64,000 bases of DNA, taken from assembly GCA_948567375.1 (NCBI GenBank), contig OX419759.1, positions 55,146,593 through 55,210,592 on the forward strand, in the 5' to 3' direction. Under the pieces are notes generated by a model that was given only the letters and a program-made list of their open reading frames with translations, had not been told where the DNA came from and made no database searches. This DNA comes from Lunularia cruciata. Lineage: Eukaryota; Streptophyta; Marchantiopsida; Lunulariales; Lunulariaceae. The position numbers and the translations under genes were made by a program. Below are positions 32,401 through 45,224 of the stretch, one piece after another (the stretch's first letter is position 1; each line of letters starts with the position of its first letter).

Positions 32401-33094
32401 AGAGTCACTACAAGAAAGATCATTTATGGAAGTATAGAAGTGTAAGTAGGGAATAAATCTTCAAATTACAAGATTCTATTTTTGGGAGAGCACAAAAAGT
32501 CAGTTCACATTGGGACTGATTTCTTTGTGAATACAAGTGAAAATGAGCAGTGCTTTATTTTTTGGAAGCATGCTCTTAAGGGCTTCCCATAGACATCAAG
32601 ATCATGGAAATGGAGATCTAGAAAATAATTTACATCCACCTAAAGTTTAGGACAAATGTGTCTTATGGGCTTGCAAGAGCTGTGGGATTGGCTGTGGGAA
32701 TGGCTTCTATTGGAATCTACCCTACAGGAAGCTGTGAGAATGAATCCCATTTATTGAACTTTGTGGTGTGGTGTGATGTGATGTGTATCAATTGCTACCA
32801 AACAATCTAGGGTTAGATATGGGATTAATGGACACAATATATTTTATAACTAGATAAGTGATGACAAGTGCAAGTGCATATATATTGTAGTGTTAGCAGT
32901 CAATTGTGACTTTGACAATTCATGAGTGAATGAAATTCTGTGCATTGGAGAATGTAAGCAGATGTTGGCCAAAACCACATGAAATTTGTGGAATTTCTAT
33001 GCATGCATTTTTTTATTAGATTGATGAATATATTTTTCTCCATAGAATAGCCAGATCTTTATTCCATTATTCTCTCAATCCAATTTAATTTTTT
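32401..33094. other. No recognised gene; probably includes a copia LTR
   Basis: AT-rich, with GTGTGATGTGATGTGT repeats near 32768. Because 33100 looks like the end of a copia LTR, its body probably lies here, but without a second copy in the window its start cannot be fixed. Confidence 0.4.
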
Positions 33095-33100
33095 GCAACA

Positions 33101-33116
33101 AGTGGAATTAGAGTGT
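33101..33116 (+). other. Copia primer-binding site
   Basis: TGGAATTAGAGTG follows GCAACA, matching the initiator tRNA-Met site TGGTATCAGAGC at 9 of 12 positions. A copia gag begins 30 bp later, which supports the reading. Confidence 0.6.
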
Positions 33117-33140
33117 TGGCTTTGGAGAGAGAGCGGAACA

Positions 33141-33830
33141 ATGGTAGAAGAAGGGAAAGTCAAAATCCATAAGTTTAATGGTAAGGATTTTGGGTAGATA
33201 TAGATTGAGAACTATTTATATATCATGAGAAGTTGCACTTGCCTCTTTAGGTAGAAAAGCCAAAAAAGATGGAAGAAGTTGAGTGTGAGCTCTAGATTGA
33301 CAAGCCTTGGGTGTGGTCAGATTGACATTAGCAAGAAATGTTGCATACAACATTGTCTACAAGAAGACCACTCATGGGTGATTAAGGTGTTATCAAATAT
33401 ATATGAGAAACCTTTAGCCTTGAACACGGTATACTTGATTTGCCAATTAGTCAATACAACGATGAAAGAAGGTGCATTAGTTCAAGACCATGTCAATGAT
33501 TTGAATTCAATCATTTTAAGACTAGAATCTATGAAGATCAATTTTGATGATGAAGTTCAAGTATTGATGCTATTATCATAATTACTTGATAGTTGGGGAG
33601 GCAACAATCACAATAGTGAGTAGTTCATCAGGATCAAATGATCTCAATTTTGAGAATATACCAGATTTGATTCTCAATGAAGACATTCATAGATGTAATT
33701 CTTCAGAATTGTCAAGTGCGGTGCTATTTGTTGAGAGCAGAAGTAGAAGTTCTCAACATGGTCATATGGTCATAGTCAAAGAAATGATAAATCAAAGTAA
33801 AGGAAAAGAAGTGAGTTAATAGACCGTTGA
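33141..33830 (+). pseudogene. Ty1/copia gag remnant
   Basis: It reads MVEEGKVKIHKFNGKDFG, then ENYLYIM, WVIKVLSNIYEKPLALNTVYL and HVNDLNSIILRLESMKI, followed by FDDEVQVLMLLS. These are the standard blocks of the plant copia gag (UBN2-type) domain. Frames 33279-33581 and 33586-33819 are separated by a stop. No pol follows; after 33830 the sequence is unrelated AT-rich DNA, so the element is truncated. Confidence 0.85.
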
Positions 33831-36060
33831 ATTAAACTTAAGCTAATCTCCGTTTTAGGTACCGTCAAACTCACATACTTGTAAAATTTATATGGGATGC
33901 ATGGCAAAGGTTACATGATTGCTATGGGAAATATCCGCTGTCATTTGGAATTCTCTAGGATTTGAAAAAGGTGACTCGGACATTTTTACTCTATGGGGTT
34001 TGGAAAAGGCTTAGGGGTAATTAGTAAAAACCGCGAAGAAAACTTCGTTCAAAACTTTTTCCTATAATAAAATCCGATGGCAACGTTCAAAAATGCTATG
34101 ATAAAATTGACAGTAAAATTGAACACTTCACTTGGAATACTAGGTGGGTGCCATGGAATGCATGAACTAGCGTGAATATTTCATCTTAGGTCTTGGGGAT
34201 TTTTTGAACGTCGCTTTGAAAATTTTCTATAGATTTTTAGAATAAATATGTGATAGATATATTCAGATCTCTATTACAATCAAAGGTATATATCTTGTAA
34301 TTAATTTTTTTGAAGTTACGTAATTTATAAAATTTATAATCTATAACGATGAACGATTATATAAGATGATATTTGGAGTGTATATCTTTGATTTCACTAT
34401 AGTTTAATTTATTTTTTAATATGATAAATAGATATGGGAAGTTAAATTTGAAATTTCCATGTTTTTAATATTTAATTAAATTTGAGTTCTTTTCAGATTA
34501 AATTTGGATAGATTAAAAATATTTACTATGGGTAGATATTGTTTATTTTTAAGTCTTATAGAATCTAAATTCAGAACCCCCGTCTAACACGAGCATTAAA
34601 GATAGGCTTTCTCAAGTCCGAAGCCTTCAGTGAATTTGTCACTATCCAGATGCAGTCTCTCTTTCGTGTTCTCTTTGGCTCGTCAGAGCAAAGTTACTTG
34701 CTCGTCAGATTTTCTATTAAATAGTTATAAGTATTGCCTAATTTTCATGAATTTTCTTGTGATTCGTGTCAACTGCAAAGGAGGAGGTCATTCTTGCGTC
34801 TCCTTCTTTTTGGGGCACATTCCATTCCAACATTAAGATTTTGCATTTATAAGTAATGAATTATTTCTACTTTGTGGCAGACTCTTACTCGGTTTTCTCT
34901 TTTATTTCAAGTAGGAGTATAATCTGACACAATTTAGACCAATAAGAGTCTGACACAAATCTACCCAGGAATTATCTGACACAAAATAGAACTATGTTTT
35001 CTGTTATGATTGCAGAATCTCCAAGCTGGAATAAACGTTTGTTCGATTCTTATTGGGCTTTCGTTTAGTCTACTCCTATTTTGGGAAAGGAAACACGAAG
35101 GAGAAACTGCATTCCGGTGTTTGCTCTACGAGCAATACACAAAGGAGGACCACATGTAGAGTGTCCAGTTTCATTGAAGGCGACCAGCCCAGAAACAACT
35201 TACCTCACGATTGCGGGATCGTCATAGCTGTTGCGCTAATCTGTATCTTGGATCAAAGCCTGCACAACCAAAGGACCGTACTGCGGTTTATGTTGCTGTC
35301 GACTACTATTATGACAAATGACACGACATGGTCCTCATTGTGTGGGGTACACTCCTTTGAACAACCATGCGAACTTGACATAATTCAAATTATATTTTTA
35401 CCGGTAGAAAAGTGATATCATGATGGAAAAGAGAAAAACGGAGACTTTTCGATGATGATTCATAGATCAATATCCTTGATGTCATTAATATCAATATTAC
35501 TATAATAGTCATTAATATGAATATCATTGAAGATATCATTAATATCATCATTATCGTTGATGTTGCAAGGAATTCGATGGTAGCGGCTGCTTCGACAACT
35601 TCTGATGTAGCAGACATCGACGCAGAGATCAAAATGGATTCCGAAATAGAGTCATCTGTCAACACAAATTCTAACGAAGTGCCTTTTACACAAGAATTCA
35701 TAACTTGGCGTGCAGGGCTTTTACGACCTCTTCACTGCAGTCGTATATGCTGTTCAGTGGTCAACCTCAGACATTGCGTAGAACCACAACTGTATGAAAT
35801 AACTGAAATCGTATTAGAATGTAAACAAGTACTCTCCAAGAAAACAAGATCCAATTGAACTAGAATTCTTTGGACCGGACAAACAAGCTACCTAGCCCTC
35901 AAGCATTTTTAAAGCTGTCTGGAATCGTGTTTCGAATCAACGAGATTCCAGATCACCCAATTATGCTCCTCAAAAGCAGTACTAGACAATTCAGATTCGT
36001 AAAGCAAATTGAATCAATCCTTCGACTATTCACGGGGAGTGTGATCTATGTTTCGTTCAT
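33831..36060. other. Intergenic region upstream of the reductase
   Basis: AT-rich to 34600, then mixed. Open stretches at 35053-35415 and 35517-35858 show no motif and have low-complexity codon content. An imperfect ATCATTAAT repeat lies at 35475-35560. The promoter of the downstream gene presumably lies in the last few hundred bases. Confidence 0.5.
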
Positions 36061-36065
36061 GCATT

Positions 36066-36075
36066 TTATATAAAT
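36066..36075 (+). promoter_or_regulatory. TATA box of the aldo/keto reductase gene
   Basis: TATATAAATA lies about 130 bp upstream of the start codon. This would place transcription start near 36100 and leave a 5' leader of roughly 100 bases. Confidence 0.6.
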
Positions 36076-36197
36076 AGGTCCACTTGTCTTCAAGGAGTAG
36101 GGGAGAGGAGGAAGTTGACTAGAAGCTGAAACTTGATCAAGTCCAGAGCGCAGTCGCTTCCACACAGAAACTGGGCGGCAAGATCAACTTAGCGACC

Positions 36198-38049
36198 ATG
36201 ACGAAAATCGGCGACTTGCAACGACATGCTAAGAAATCTGTTACAGTTCCTCGGATCAAGCTGGGGTCACAAGGTTTCGAGGTATCTGCTCAGGGTTTGG
36301 GATGTATGGGAATGACATCGTATTTTGGGCCACCCAAGCCTGAGCAGGACATGATAGAGCTGATTAGGTATGCTATAAACAATGGCATTACACATCTCGA
36401 CACCGCAGATGCATATGGGCCGCATGTGAATGAAGTACTTGTTGGGAAGGTACGACTGTTACAGGGCAATGTTTCCTAATCGCTATGTGTAACTCGCTTT
36501 TAATCTCGTTCTGAATTGATCAAACGATGTTGACTTTAATTTTAGTAATCTATCCCAATTGAATAATGCCACCACCCGTTGGTAATAGCTATTTTGTATG
36601 ATGTAGCTCTGAAGTTAGTTAGAGAGCCACAAGGTTGAATATGCATGTGGGTTTATGGTTGCAGGCAATCAGAGGCATCAGAGATAAGGTAGAACTTGCT
36701 ACCAAATGTGGACTCAAAATTGGAATGGAAGGCTTCGAAATCCAAGCTGACCCTGCGTACATTCGAGCGTGCTGTGAGGGGAGTTTGAAGAGACTTGATG
36801 TGGATTATATTGATCTGTATTATCTGCATAGAGTAGACCGCACAGTGCCGATAGAGATTTCGGTAAGTAGATACACTCTCCAAGTTGGCAGGCAGAAATT
36901 TAATCTTGAGTACATTGCAAGTATCGGGCACGGATTTTATAGCTATCTAAAGGAGAATTCCCTGTCGAAATTGACATACTTCGCAATTGGCTGATCCAGA
37001 TGGGAGAAATGAAGAAACTGTTTGAAGAAGGCAAAGTGAAATACATTGGTTTATCAGAGGCCTGTCCGTCGGACATCAGGAGAGCTCATGCCGTGCATCC
37101 CATCACCGCTGTACAATTAGAGTGGAGTCTCTGGGCCCGTGATATTGAAGATGACATAATCCCGACTTGCAGGTAGTCACATGAATGCTGATCGCTCCGA
37201 CAATGAAAATCTCATGACTAATTTTCTAACTGTCTCATGTTTAGTGCATAATGGAGATGGTTCATTCGCTTGATGCAGGGAATTGGGAATCGGAATTGTA
37301 CCATACAGTCCACTAGGTAAAGGATTCCTTTCGGGCAAGATAAAACTCGGAGAACTTGACCCAGCAACCGATGTCCGTGCAAGGAAGGTACGATATTATC
37401 TTCATACTGATCATTTCACTTGTGAATTTGGTATTGAGATTTCTGCATCTCTACAAGCTCAATGTTAGGAAACAGGGTTGTGGGTGTCCGAAAGTAATTA
37501 GAATGGACAATTATGTACGTTGTACGTCAACCACGCTGTTCTGAAGTCTTGGATTTTGAACTTTTCATGGTTACACTAGAGTAGCTTGTCAATTCCATCA
37601 CCTGATCTTAATTTCTGCGAAATAAGCAGGATATTTTCCCTCGGTTTCAACCAGAGAACTTTCAACGGAATCAGCTCTGGCTGACTTCATTCTCTGAAGT
37701 AGCGAAGAGAAAAAATTGCAGCACTGGTCAGCTTGCTTTAGCATGGGTACAGCAGCAAGGTAAGGATGTGTGTCCTATCCCTGGAACCAGCAGGCTTGTC
37801 AACTTTCAGGAGAACATGAAGGCTCTGCAAGTCGATTTAAGTGACGAGGATCTCTTGGAGATTGCAGCGGTAGTGCCAGCTGAACACGAGGTTGCAGGTG
37901 CTCGACGGTCTAACCAGAGACTCCATGATATCTGGCGCTTTAACCAGAGTCCTCCACTTTCTTCTTGGCAAGGATTCGCTGAGCAATCTGCTGCTCCTCA
38001 TGTGAATGGCAATTCCAACATGAATAAGTTAGAAATTCGATGCAATTGA
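36198..38049 (+). CDS. Aldo/keto reductase, perakine reductase/auxin-induced PCNT115 type (5 exons)
   Basis: Exons are 36198-36449, 36665-36862, 37000-37172, 37279-37387 and 37630-38049; all introns are GT-AG. The joined frame is 384 codons with stop, 383 residues, against about 345 for the family. The excess is an N-terminal extension of about 20 residues and a C-terminal tail. The catalytic tetrad is Asp68 and Tyr73 (LDTADAYG), Lys98 (LATKCG) and His139 (YYLHRVD). GLGCMGMT precedes them and [14 protein letters not shown] is the NADPH-binding loop. The enzyme reduces aldehydes or ketones with NADPH, probably in the cytosol; the substrate is unknown. Codon content is GC-richer than the surroundings. 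The gene sits alone between copia and LINE remnants and appears intact. Confidence 0.93.
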
Positions 38050-38799
38050 CAGATGATTATTTTACGGTGGTTTGTTTCCGCTGGTCTTAGCAACGTATAG
38101 GAGCTTCTTGCCTCTTTATGCCCTTCACATATATATGAGGAGCAAGAGGATGTTCACACACAAATTCATTGTCGATATAAACGCGCTGTTTCGACCCTGT
38201 CAGATGCAAATACTCCCGTCTTCACTTTTGGAGTAGATTCATGTGTTCATATGCGTACACAATGAGAAGTTCAATTCAAACAAGTAAGCGTCCGAATATA
38301 CTAGATGCTCAACAAGCGAATGGGATAAGCAAATGCGTACGAGAGTACAAACTGGAACGATGGCTACGTTGACACTGAGCTGCATGGTATCCACATTCAT
38401 ACCAATAATGACCGAAGTATTGCGTAAGTAGAGAAGAGAACTTTGACACTGCGGGCGTTGAACTGTCTTATTGAGATCTGTACCAGTACTCTAATACAGG
38501 TTTTGACCTTACGGATTGAAGCACATGCCAATGCGCATTTCTACCTCGTTTTCGTTTGACACAACACATAACTCAGTAATCTTGTCTACAAGAGATTGCA
38601 AGACACTCAAAGTGGCAAATTCAAATATACCAAATCAGTAACTTTGAGCATTTCGACAGTACAATAAACCTTTTTCGTCCATCGTTTTTAGTCTTTCTTT
38701 GAATTAAAAAAAGTATAAAATTAAAGCAATATACACATATTCATGATCACATTAGTTCTCATAAGTACTCGCACCCATCAGTTAATTTGCTGACATGTA
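38050..38799. other. 3' flank of the reductase gene
   Basis: This stretch should include the 3' untranslated region. I see no further gene or clear poly(A) signal position. Confidence 0.4.
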
Positions 38800-38952
38800 T
38801 ACTCCCACAATCCCATAAGTCCATCTTTGGGTCCTTCTCTTTCCAGGGTGTTATTGCGGCAGATGATAAATAGTTTTTCCTCATGAGCACAAGAATATTT
38901 TACATCTTTTGTTTCACTATCGTCAGATTGGACTAGAGATTTATAGTCTTCT

Positions 38953-39690
38953 TTGATGGCACGACAGTGTGAGCATACGTTACATTCTCTTTTAGTAGAC
39001 TCGTCCATTCCTCAGGCTACTAGAGCACATCTTCGCTTTTATTCCGGCAAGGGGGCAGGCTCTTGGATCCTAGCTCGACCGTGCATTAGGGCATTTCGAC
39101 TTGCACCAACTATTTTCTCGGCAGCGATGAGGTTTCGCCTAGGTTTGGTCCACCCATCTGCATCTTCATTACTCGCTTGTGAGTATGATTCTACACTAGA
39201 TGCAGTAGCGGTCCACATGACACGGTGTCCTTTTGGAGGAGAGAGGATAGCTACCCATGATGCCATTAGGGACATAGTGTTTGCTACGGCACGAGAGAGT
39301 GGATACTTGGCTTGGAGAGAGCTTTCGTATGCGTTGCAAACGTCACGTGTCAGGGCGGACTTATACTTGGTCCAAGATGATCAGGTGACAATAGCAGATG
39401 TCGTGGTTACGGACCCGATGCGGGATACAATTTTGGAGGGAGTGATTACCCATCCCCCTAGATGGGCGGCGAGTGCAACAGCCGGTCACAAGGTCTCTAA
39501 GTATAGGGGCATGCAACAAGGTCACCTCTTTGTTCCTCTAGCCTTGGAGTTATATGGAGCAATGGACATGGCATTTGACACATTTGTCAAGGAGTGCACG
39601 AGAGCTTATCATGTTAGGCGTCAAGGGGTACCATTCTCACTCTCATACCTTGTAGAATATTTTAGACAGAGTGTGTACATTACTCTATAG
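38953..39690 (+). pseudogene. LINE ORF2 C-terminus with restriction-like endonuclease
   Basis: The 245-codon open frame is the C-terminal end of a LINE ORF2; upstream homology continues with stops to about 38850. A Cys/His cluster (LACEYDSTLDAVAVHMTRC...THDAIRD) precedes ADLYLVQDDQVTIADVVVTDP near residues 130-155. This fits the PD-(D/E)XK-type endonuclease placed after RT in R2-, Hero- and Dualen-like LINEs. The protein would nick target DNA for reverse transcription. No RT is left in this copy, so it is not autonomous. Confidence 0.75.
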
Positions 39691-39834
39691 AGTGCAGTGG
39701 CTGGTGCAATCCTGAGGAGAGCAATCACATTAGGTGATGTTTCTTTGGATGCTCCAATTGTGTGCAGACCGGACGACTTGCATAGCTCGGATATCTTAGG
39801 TGCGATAGTGCAGATTTCTCATATAGACTCTATT

Positions 39835-39847
39835 GGGGCTTAGCCCC
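39835..39847 (+). other. LINE 3' hairpin
   Basis: GGGGC-TTA-GCCCC is a perfect five-base-pair hairpin with a three-base loop. It is identical in copy 1 (13021-13033) and decayed in copies 3 (50041-50052) and 4 (about 60970). It is a plausible RT recognition element. Confidence 0.6.
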
Positions 39848-39915
39848 ATGTTACCTTTTTTTTTGTCTCTCCCTTGTATGGCTTGATGGGGTCTTCCCAT
39901 CCTTCGCTTTCTTAC

Positions 39916-42900
39916 GCGGTCGCTTACTCTTTGGTTAGTGTTCGTTCCACCTTTGGTTGATGCTCGTTCTACCTTCCGCTCCCCCTTCAAGTGTCAAATG
40001 ACCTACTCCTTCTCATACCTTCAGACTCACCCTTTACTGCTACTTAGAATGTCAAACGACTCGTTCCTTCCCGTGCCTTCCGACCCGCTCATTATTGGTT
40101 CTTCGATGATTTACCACCTTATTTCCGTATTAGTTTAGTATGTATCATCGGGTAAATTTGTTATATTTGCTTTTCATATTAATAAATATTGCTTTTCAGG
40201 TATAAGCAAGGTACGTCTCGAGTCTCTTCGGGTTCTTTTGTGGACGATTTCGTCTTCTTCCCTCGTTGGCGGATTATTTTGTATTTCATGCCATTCCGTT
40301 TATCCCTATCTCTACCCTTTAGATGTACTTTAAATTCTACAAGTTATAATTTTTTCAAGATTATTACCTGAGCAACACTCTTGAAAGCAACCGAATTTGC
40401 TTTGGTATTCATTTTTCGAACAGAAACTCAATACTAGGGTCATTGACTCTTGCTCAACTATTTCAACATTGCGTGAGGCTCGGATGTATTTTCGTGGAGA
40501 TTTACTGCGGCGACCTTTTGTTTCCTTTTGTTTCCTTCCGTTGTTTAGCGCTTTAGGACTCAAGTGTCCGTAGCACTTGCGGCGATATTCTAGAGCATTT
40601 CAAATAGCATTTTTCAACTGCCGTAAATAATAGGGTAAAATTACGAGACACCCTGCAAAGTGTTCCGGAGTGTGGGAGGAGGATCCATCAGTATTCCCGC
40701 AAAAACTCCCATAGTTTCCTGAGATGTTACGGGTTATGAAAAACGTGACCTGAAACGTTTACAAGCGCAGGGTGTCCCATAACATTTAACTACTGAAAAA
40801 ATAGACCAAAAAATACTAAGTCAAACTCTAAATTGTAAATTGTGTTGGGACGTTTCATAAATATATCTATTTTGGTTTACGGCACCCATAAATAAATCTA
40901 TGGAATCTTTACCGGAATATCTCGTCAAATTCATTTCTGAAACGACTCTATCAGTCCTCTTACGGTTTGCTCTATCTCAGCCAAAGATACCATCCGCACT
41001 TTGCTCTCCACACATTCGTTGATCTGCTTCATGCTTTCTATACATGATTTTTGCCCGGGTCTTGCAATTTCAATTCACTTAAATCTTTCTAAGTTTTGCG
41101 GGTGGATCGTGCATTGCATGCTTTGCTTTGCGCTATCGAATACATGATGTATATACTGCTATTGATCAGGAAATATACTGATCTCTTAGCCTTACATTTG
41201 ATCTCTTAGATTCATATCCTTCGGGACTTTATTCCGCATCTCGATTTGCACCTATCATGTTCACATGCTGCTCTCATGTCCTAATATAATGTTTACATTT
41301 CATCCGCATTTCATATGCACATTTTGAGTTTTGGATTCTCTCATGTCCTAATATCATGATCATAGCACACTGTCAACCTGAGGAATTATATTATGGGAGT
41401 ATAGTCTCTTAGATGGATAACATATCGCGATATATTCAATATCTGGTTATCATTCATGTAAACTCTTCGATGGTTGAGTATATCGTTGAGACATATCTTG
41501 GAATATCTCTACGGAACCGATGCTGAAACTATCCATAAAGTACCAAGCACCTCAACGTTTACTAATATATTTCATGTCGCTAACGTGGGTGACCTTCTTG
41601 GGAGCTATTCGGCTGTCCTTTAGGCACAGGTCAGGTCTAGCTTGGTCAACGGACTGGAGCCCAGAGTATATTTCAGTTTTTATAATGCATAGCATACAAA
41701 AAAATTGTAGCACAAGTTTATACCAAGAAGTTCAGATTTCAGTTTCAGAATTCAGTTAGGAAAGAATCCAGTTTATACAAGAAGATCAGATTATACTTTA
41801 AATTCTCGAGATTGGATGAAAATTCCTATCTTAATTTGGTCTAATGTATGCAAAGCCAAGTGAATGCAAAATATAATTTTACATTCTAGGTTGAAATTAT
41901 ATTTTCAACTAATAATTTGAATATAATATAAATATATAATTCTCACATGATAACTTAGATCATCTGTAATTATCTTTCTGCATAATGTAAGTAATTTGTA
42001 ATAATATAATATTTACTGAAAAAAGGATCCAAATAAATTATTATAAAAATTTTCAATAAGATACATATGAATAGGATATATTTAATATTAATTAAAATTA
42101 TATGTAAATTCTTACTTCAATTAAGTCTAACTTGAAATTTTATACATTATGCACTTAATTTATTTACTAAGGCAGGGCATGTTAAGGTATTGTTAGAAAA
42201 GTTTTATAAGAGTTATCACAGTAAATGAAACTCCAAAAGCCATAAAAAATTTTGGCTATATATATATATTGTGAACTTATATCATTCAAACTATTTAGCT
42301 GGAAAAGAGACCAACTTTATAATGTATTTTACATCTATCATTGCTTATATGCAGAAGTAAAGAGTTATTAAGGTAATCTGTACGTTTTCTTTTTTTTACT
42401 TCTTTAATTATATATTTCTGCTATTTTTTAACCTAACCCAATTATTTCTTAAAATTGAGGGCATGCAGATTTCTCAATTTTATCAATATGGAGTTCAATA
42501 GCTTACCTTTTCTTGCTCTTGCTTAGGTCGTAAAGCCTACACGGCGAGTTGTGTCAAGCTCCTTGATCTACCTGAAATACTAGAAGTAATTGTTCCATAG
42601 TAAATAAACTATAATTCTTAGCTTTATTTTTTAGTTCAAAATCACGAAATTTTATAAATTAGTCCATATAAACTTTGAATCTACCTGCACAAGCAATAGA
42701 ACAATGAATAAAATATTCAAATCTGCGCTAATGTTAGAAAATTTAGTTCTAAAAATGACATCACTTTCCTTGGATAAGACAATAATTACTTTTGCTTAAG
42801 ATCTAAAACTTCAATTTTGATTAAAATCTTATCTGTTGTATATTTATATTTATATTATTTGAAGATGAGGTCTATAGGAAAGCTAACAGATTTAGAGTAG

Positions 42901-43765
42901 ACACAAGTCAACACTTCCAAAGTCAATAACTCATTCAAGGATTTAGCATTAATATGAGTTTAGTGAAAATGAATAGAAGTTCTAGCAAGCTTCTTTTAAA
43001 AATAAAGAGCTTATCAGGACGTTTACTCATTGTCTAACCATCCAAATACTAATAAATCATGCATATTTAAAACTTAAGGGGAAATTTTTCGTATAAATAG
43101 AATATTTTAACACTATAGTATACTGTACTATAGGGGAGTATATACATATCATAACTTTGAAAAAAACAGGAATTCCCGGAATAATTCCAATCACGATGTG
43201 GAATTATTTTGTGACGTGGATCGAGGGATGGTGCCCACGAAGGACTTTTATAATAACCCAAAATAGAAGGGTGAGGCGTGAAAACCAGGGAAAGAAAGAT
43301 ACAAAACCGAGCAAAAACGAGGAAGGTAGCCGAAGCCACATTTTTCCAGTAATACGAAATTCAAATAATTCGAAGTACCCAGTTTAGGGCTGTAAGCTTT
43401 TCCGAAAATTTTCTTGCACTCCTTGTGAGTGCAATCCCATATGTCCATACAAAAAGAGTTCGTGGGTTCGGTCCTCCAAGGCCCGATTAGGGCCCCTTCA
43501 ACCTGCTCATGGATAGCTCAATTTTTTTCGGGTCAAATAGAAACAACTAGAATATTCAACTTCATTGCGCCTACACCTAATGGCTTAATTATGCTCCCTA
43601 TATTTACTAATATATTTGTGTGTTTGAGCTCCAGAGTTCTTGAATTCAAACTATTGTTTGCTCCAGAGTTGTGGGTTCTTAACTACCAACGGAGGGAGGG
43701 AAGGTTAGGGACGAATGCAGTAGTGCATATATATCTTACTTTAAAAGAAGATTGTCGATCTAAAG
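39916..43765. other. No recognised gene
   Basis: 40-41.8 kb is mixed sequence without motif. 41.8-43.1 kb is very AT-rich and includes a (TA)n run near 42262. Open stretches at 41520-41759 and 43067-43387 show no domain or codon pattern. Confidence 0.5.
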
Positions 43766-43771
43766 TGGTGT

Positions 43772-43930
43772 AGGTATTTGTCGTCCAAATGTAGATATCT
43801 ATAATATCTCAAGTATTTGTCGTCCAACTGTAGATTAAGTATTCAGTTGGACGACAAATACTTGAGATATTATGGATATCTAGATTAAGTATTCGTCGTC
43901 CAACTGTAGATATCCATAATATCTCAAGTG
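43772..43930. repeat. Inverted and direct repeat cluster (hairpin)
   Basis: Arms 43792-43829 and 43845-43882 are 38-bp inverted copies with one mismatch, separated by a 15-base loop. A third copy in direct orientation follows at 43895-43928, and a partial unit precedes at 43772-43791. The core word is TTTGTCGTCCAACTGTAGAT. It may be a small foldback element. Confidence 0.9.
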
Positions 43931-44142
43931 TAAGTATCAGTTGAGGCAAAGGTAATCTACATTTATAGTGGAAATTTTTAATACTAATATATTGATGCAA
44001 GGAGCTTGATACATAGAGAAATTGGCAGCATGAAATCAGAAAAAAGCCCGTGGGTAATGACTTGAACGACAGACAAGTACATTAATACTCCTACTACGGA
44101 CGAAGTAGTACGTACTTGCTTGCTAAACCTTGGGGCTATCCT

Positions 44143-44697
44143 TGTCGTGCGTATATACATCGCTACACAACATACATCGCTGTCAACATCATACACTATA
44201 AAAGCACAACTCACACATAAGTCATACATAGACTCTAAAGTGCCACAATAATCAGATTGCTTAACATTCTCAACTCAACTCAACTCAGATCAGTACTTGA
44301 TCTGTCACTCTATAAACTGCCAACAACTGGGCACTGATTACAGTCAAGTCACACCCACTCAAGCATAGAGAATCCAGGTGATGCTCGCCGGCCTCTGTCC
44401 ACCATAGCCAGGAACTCGAAGGCTCAACATCAGAGAAGTGAGCTCTCTGGAGCTCACTTCAAAACTATACCCCCTGGACTCGAGCTAGCCCTGAAACCCT
44501 AACGGTCCCGTTGACGGCACACTCGACGGTGCAAACGGTGCAAAGTGACGGTGGGCCCCACCGTGAAGTCAGTACCCCGAACATGAAATCTAACCATCGG
44601 AAAGTAGTCCCTGAGAAACTGCTAGAATAACTCTAACTACCATCACTGGAACTCCAGTGTCCGAGCATCTAGATGCGGAACTACAAATGGCGTGACA
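44143..44697 (-). repeat. Solo terminal repeat of the Gy-4 family (A+B)
   Basis: It starts TGTCGTGCG and ends GGCGTGACA, 555 bp, with the same limits as 14104-14658. It is flanked by TCCT on both sides (44139-44142 and 44698-44701), or ATCCT if the terminal A is shared. The duplication shows that these are real integration ends. Confidence 0.9.
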
Positions 44698-45224
44698 TCC
44701 TCAACCTCCAAGTTTTCCAATTCTTATGGATGAAAAATGTGCCAAATTATAACTCAAGATGGATTTTGATCTTTAGATTGAGATCTTTTTCACAAGGAAC
44801 ATTTGATCACGATCACAATTCAAAATAGTGATCACAGAATAATATATTGGAGTGTTTGGAATGGACGTTCACGTGAAAAGAAAAAAATATAAATCAAAAT
44901 GTTTTAAAGCTTTTCATTTTTATTCGATACATGATATTTATTTATTTATATTTATATTTATATTTTTTATTTATATTTATAATCTTTTCTTTTCACTTGA
45001 ACATTTTGATTTTGATAATCTCACCCCATATATATATAACTGCTTGTTACAGCCTCACCCAACCAGTAACGCATCTATAATTGTCATCCATACATCGAGC
45101 ACTTTGTCAAAAGTGCTCACTTCTTTCCGTAGTTGCTCGCTACCTTGCTTGTCTCCTGTCTTCACTTGCTATTCCATTCACCTTTGCACAACACTCATCT
45201 TTGTTCTCCATCATGGCACTTGAG
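44698..45224. other. No gene; AT-rich simple repeats
   Basis: A run of TTTATAT-type repeats lies at 44935-44995. No coding homology is seen before the MULE. Confidence 0.5.

Larger units (their letters stand above)
38800..39915 (+). mobile_element. LINE copy 2, 5'-truncated
   Basis: It shares its whole length with the copy at 47.8-50.1 kb. It keeps only the last part of ORF2 (38850-39690) and a 3' region of about 225 bp with the palindrome GGGGCTTAGCCCC (39835-39847). The end is GGGGTCTTCCCATCC, not a poly(A) tail. The exact 5' truncation point (about 38800-38850) is not sharp. Confidence 0.88.

Noticed and set aside
35053-35415. 120-codon open stretch upstream of the reductase
   Set aside because: No motif and no relation to the reductase frame; likely chance.
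35475-35560. ATCATTAAT repeats read as a small ORF (35390-35701 or 35517-35858)
   Set aside because: Low-complexity repeat gives artificial Ile/Met-rich protein without a domain.
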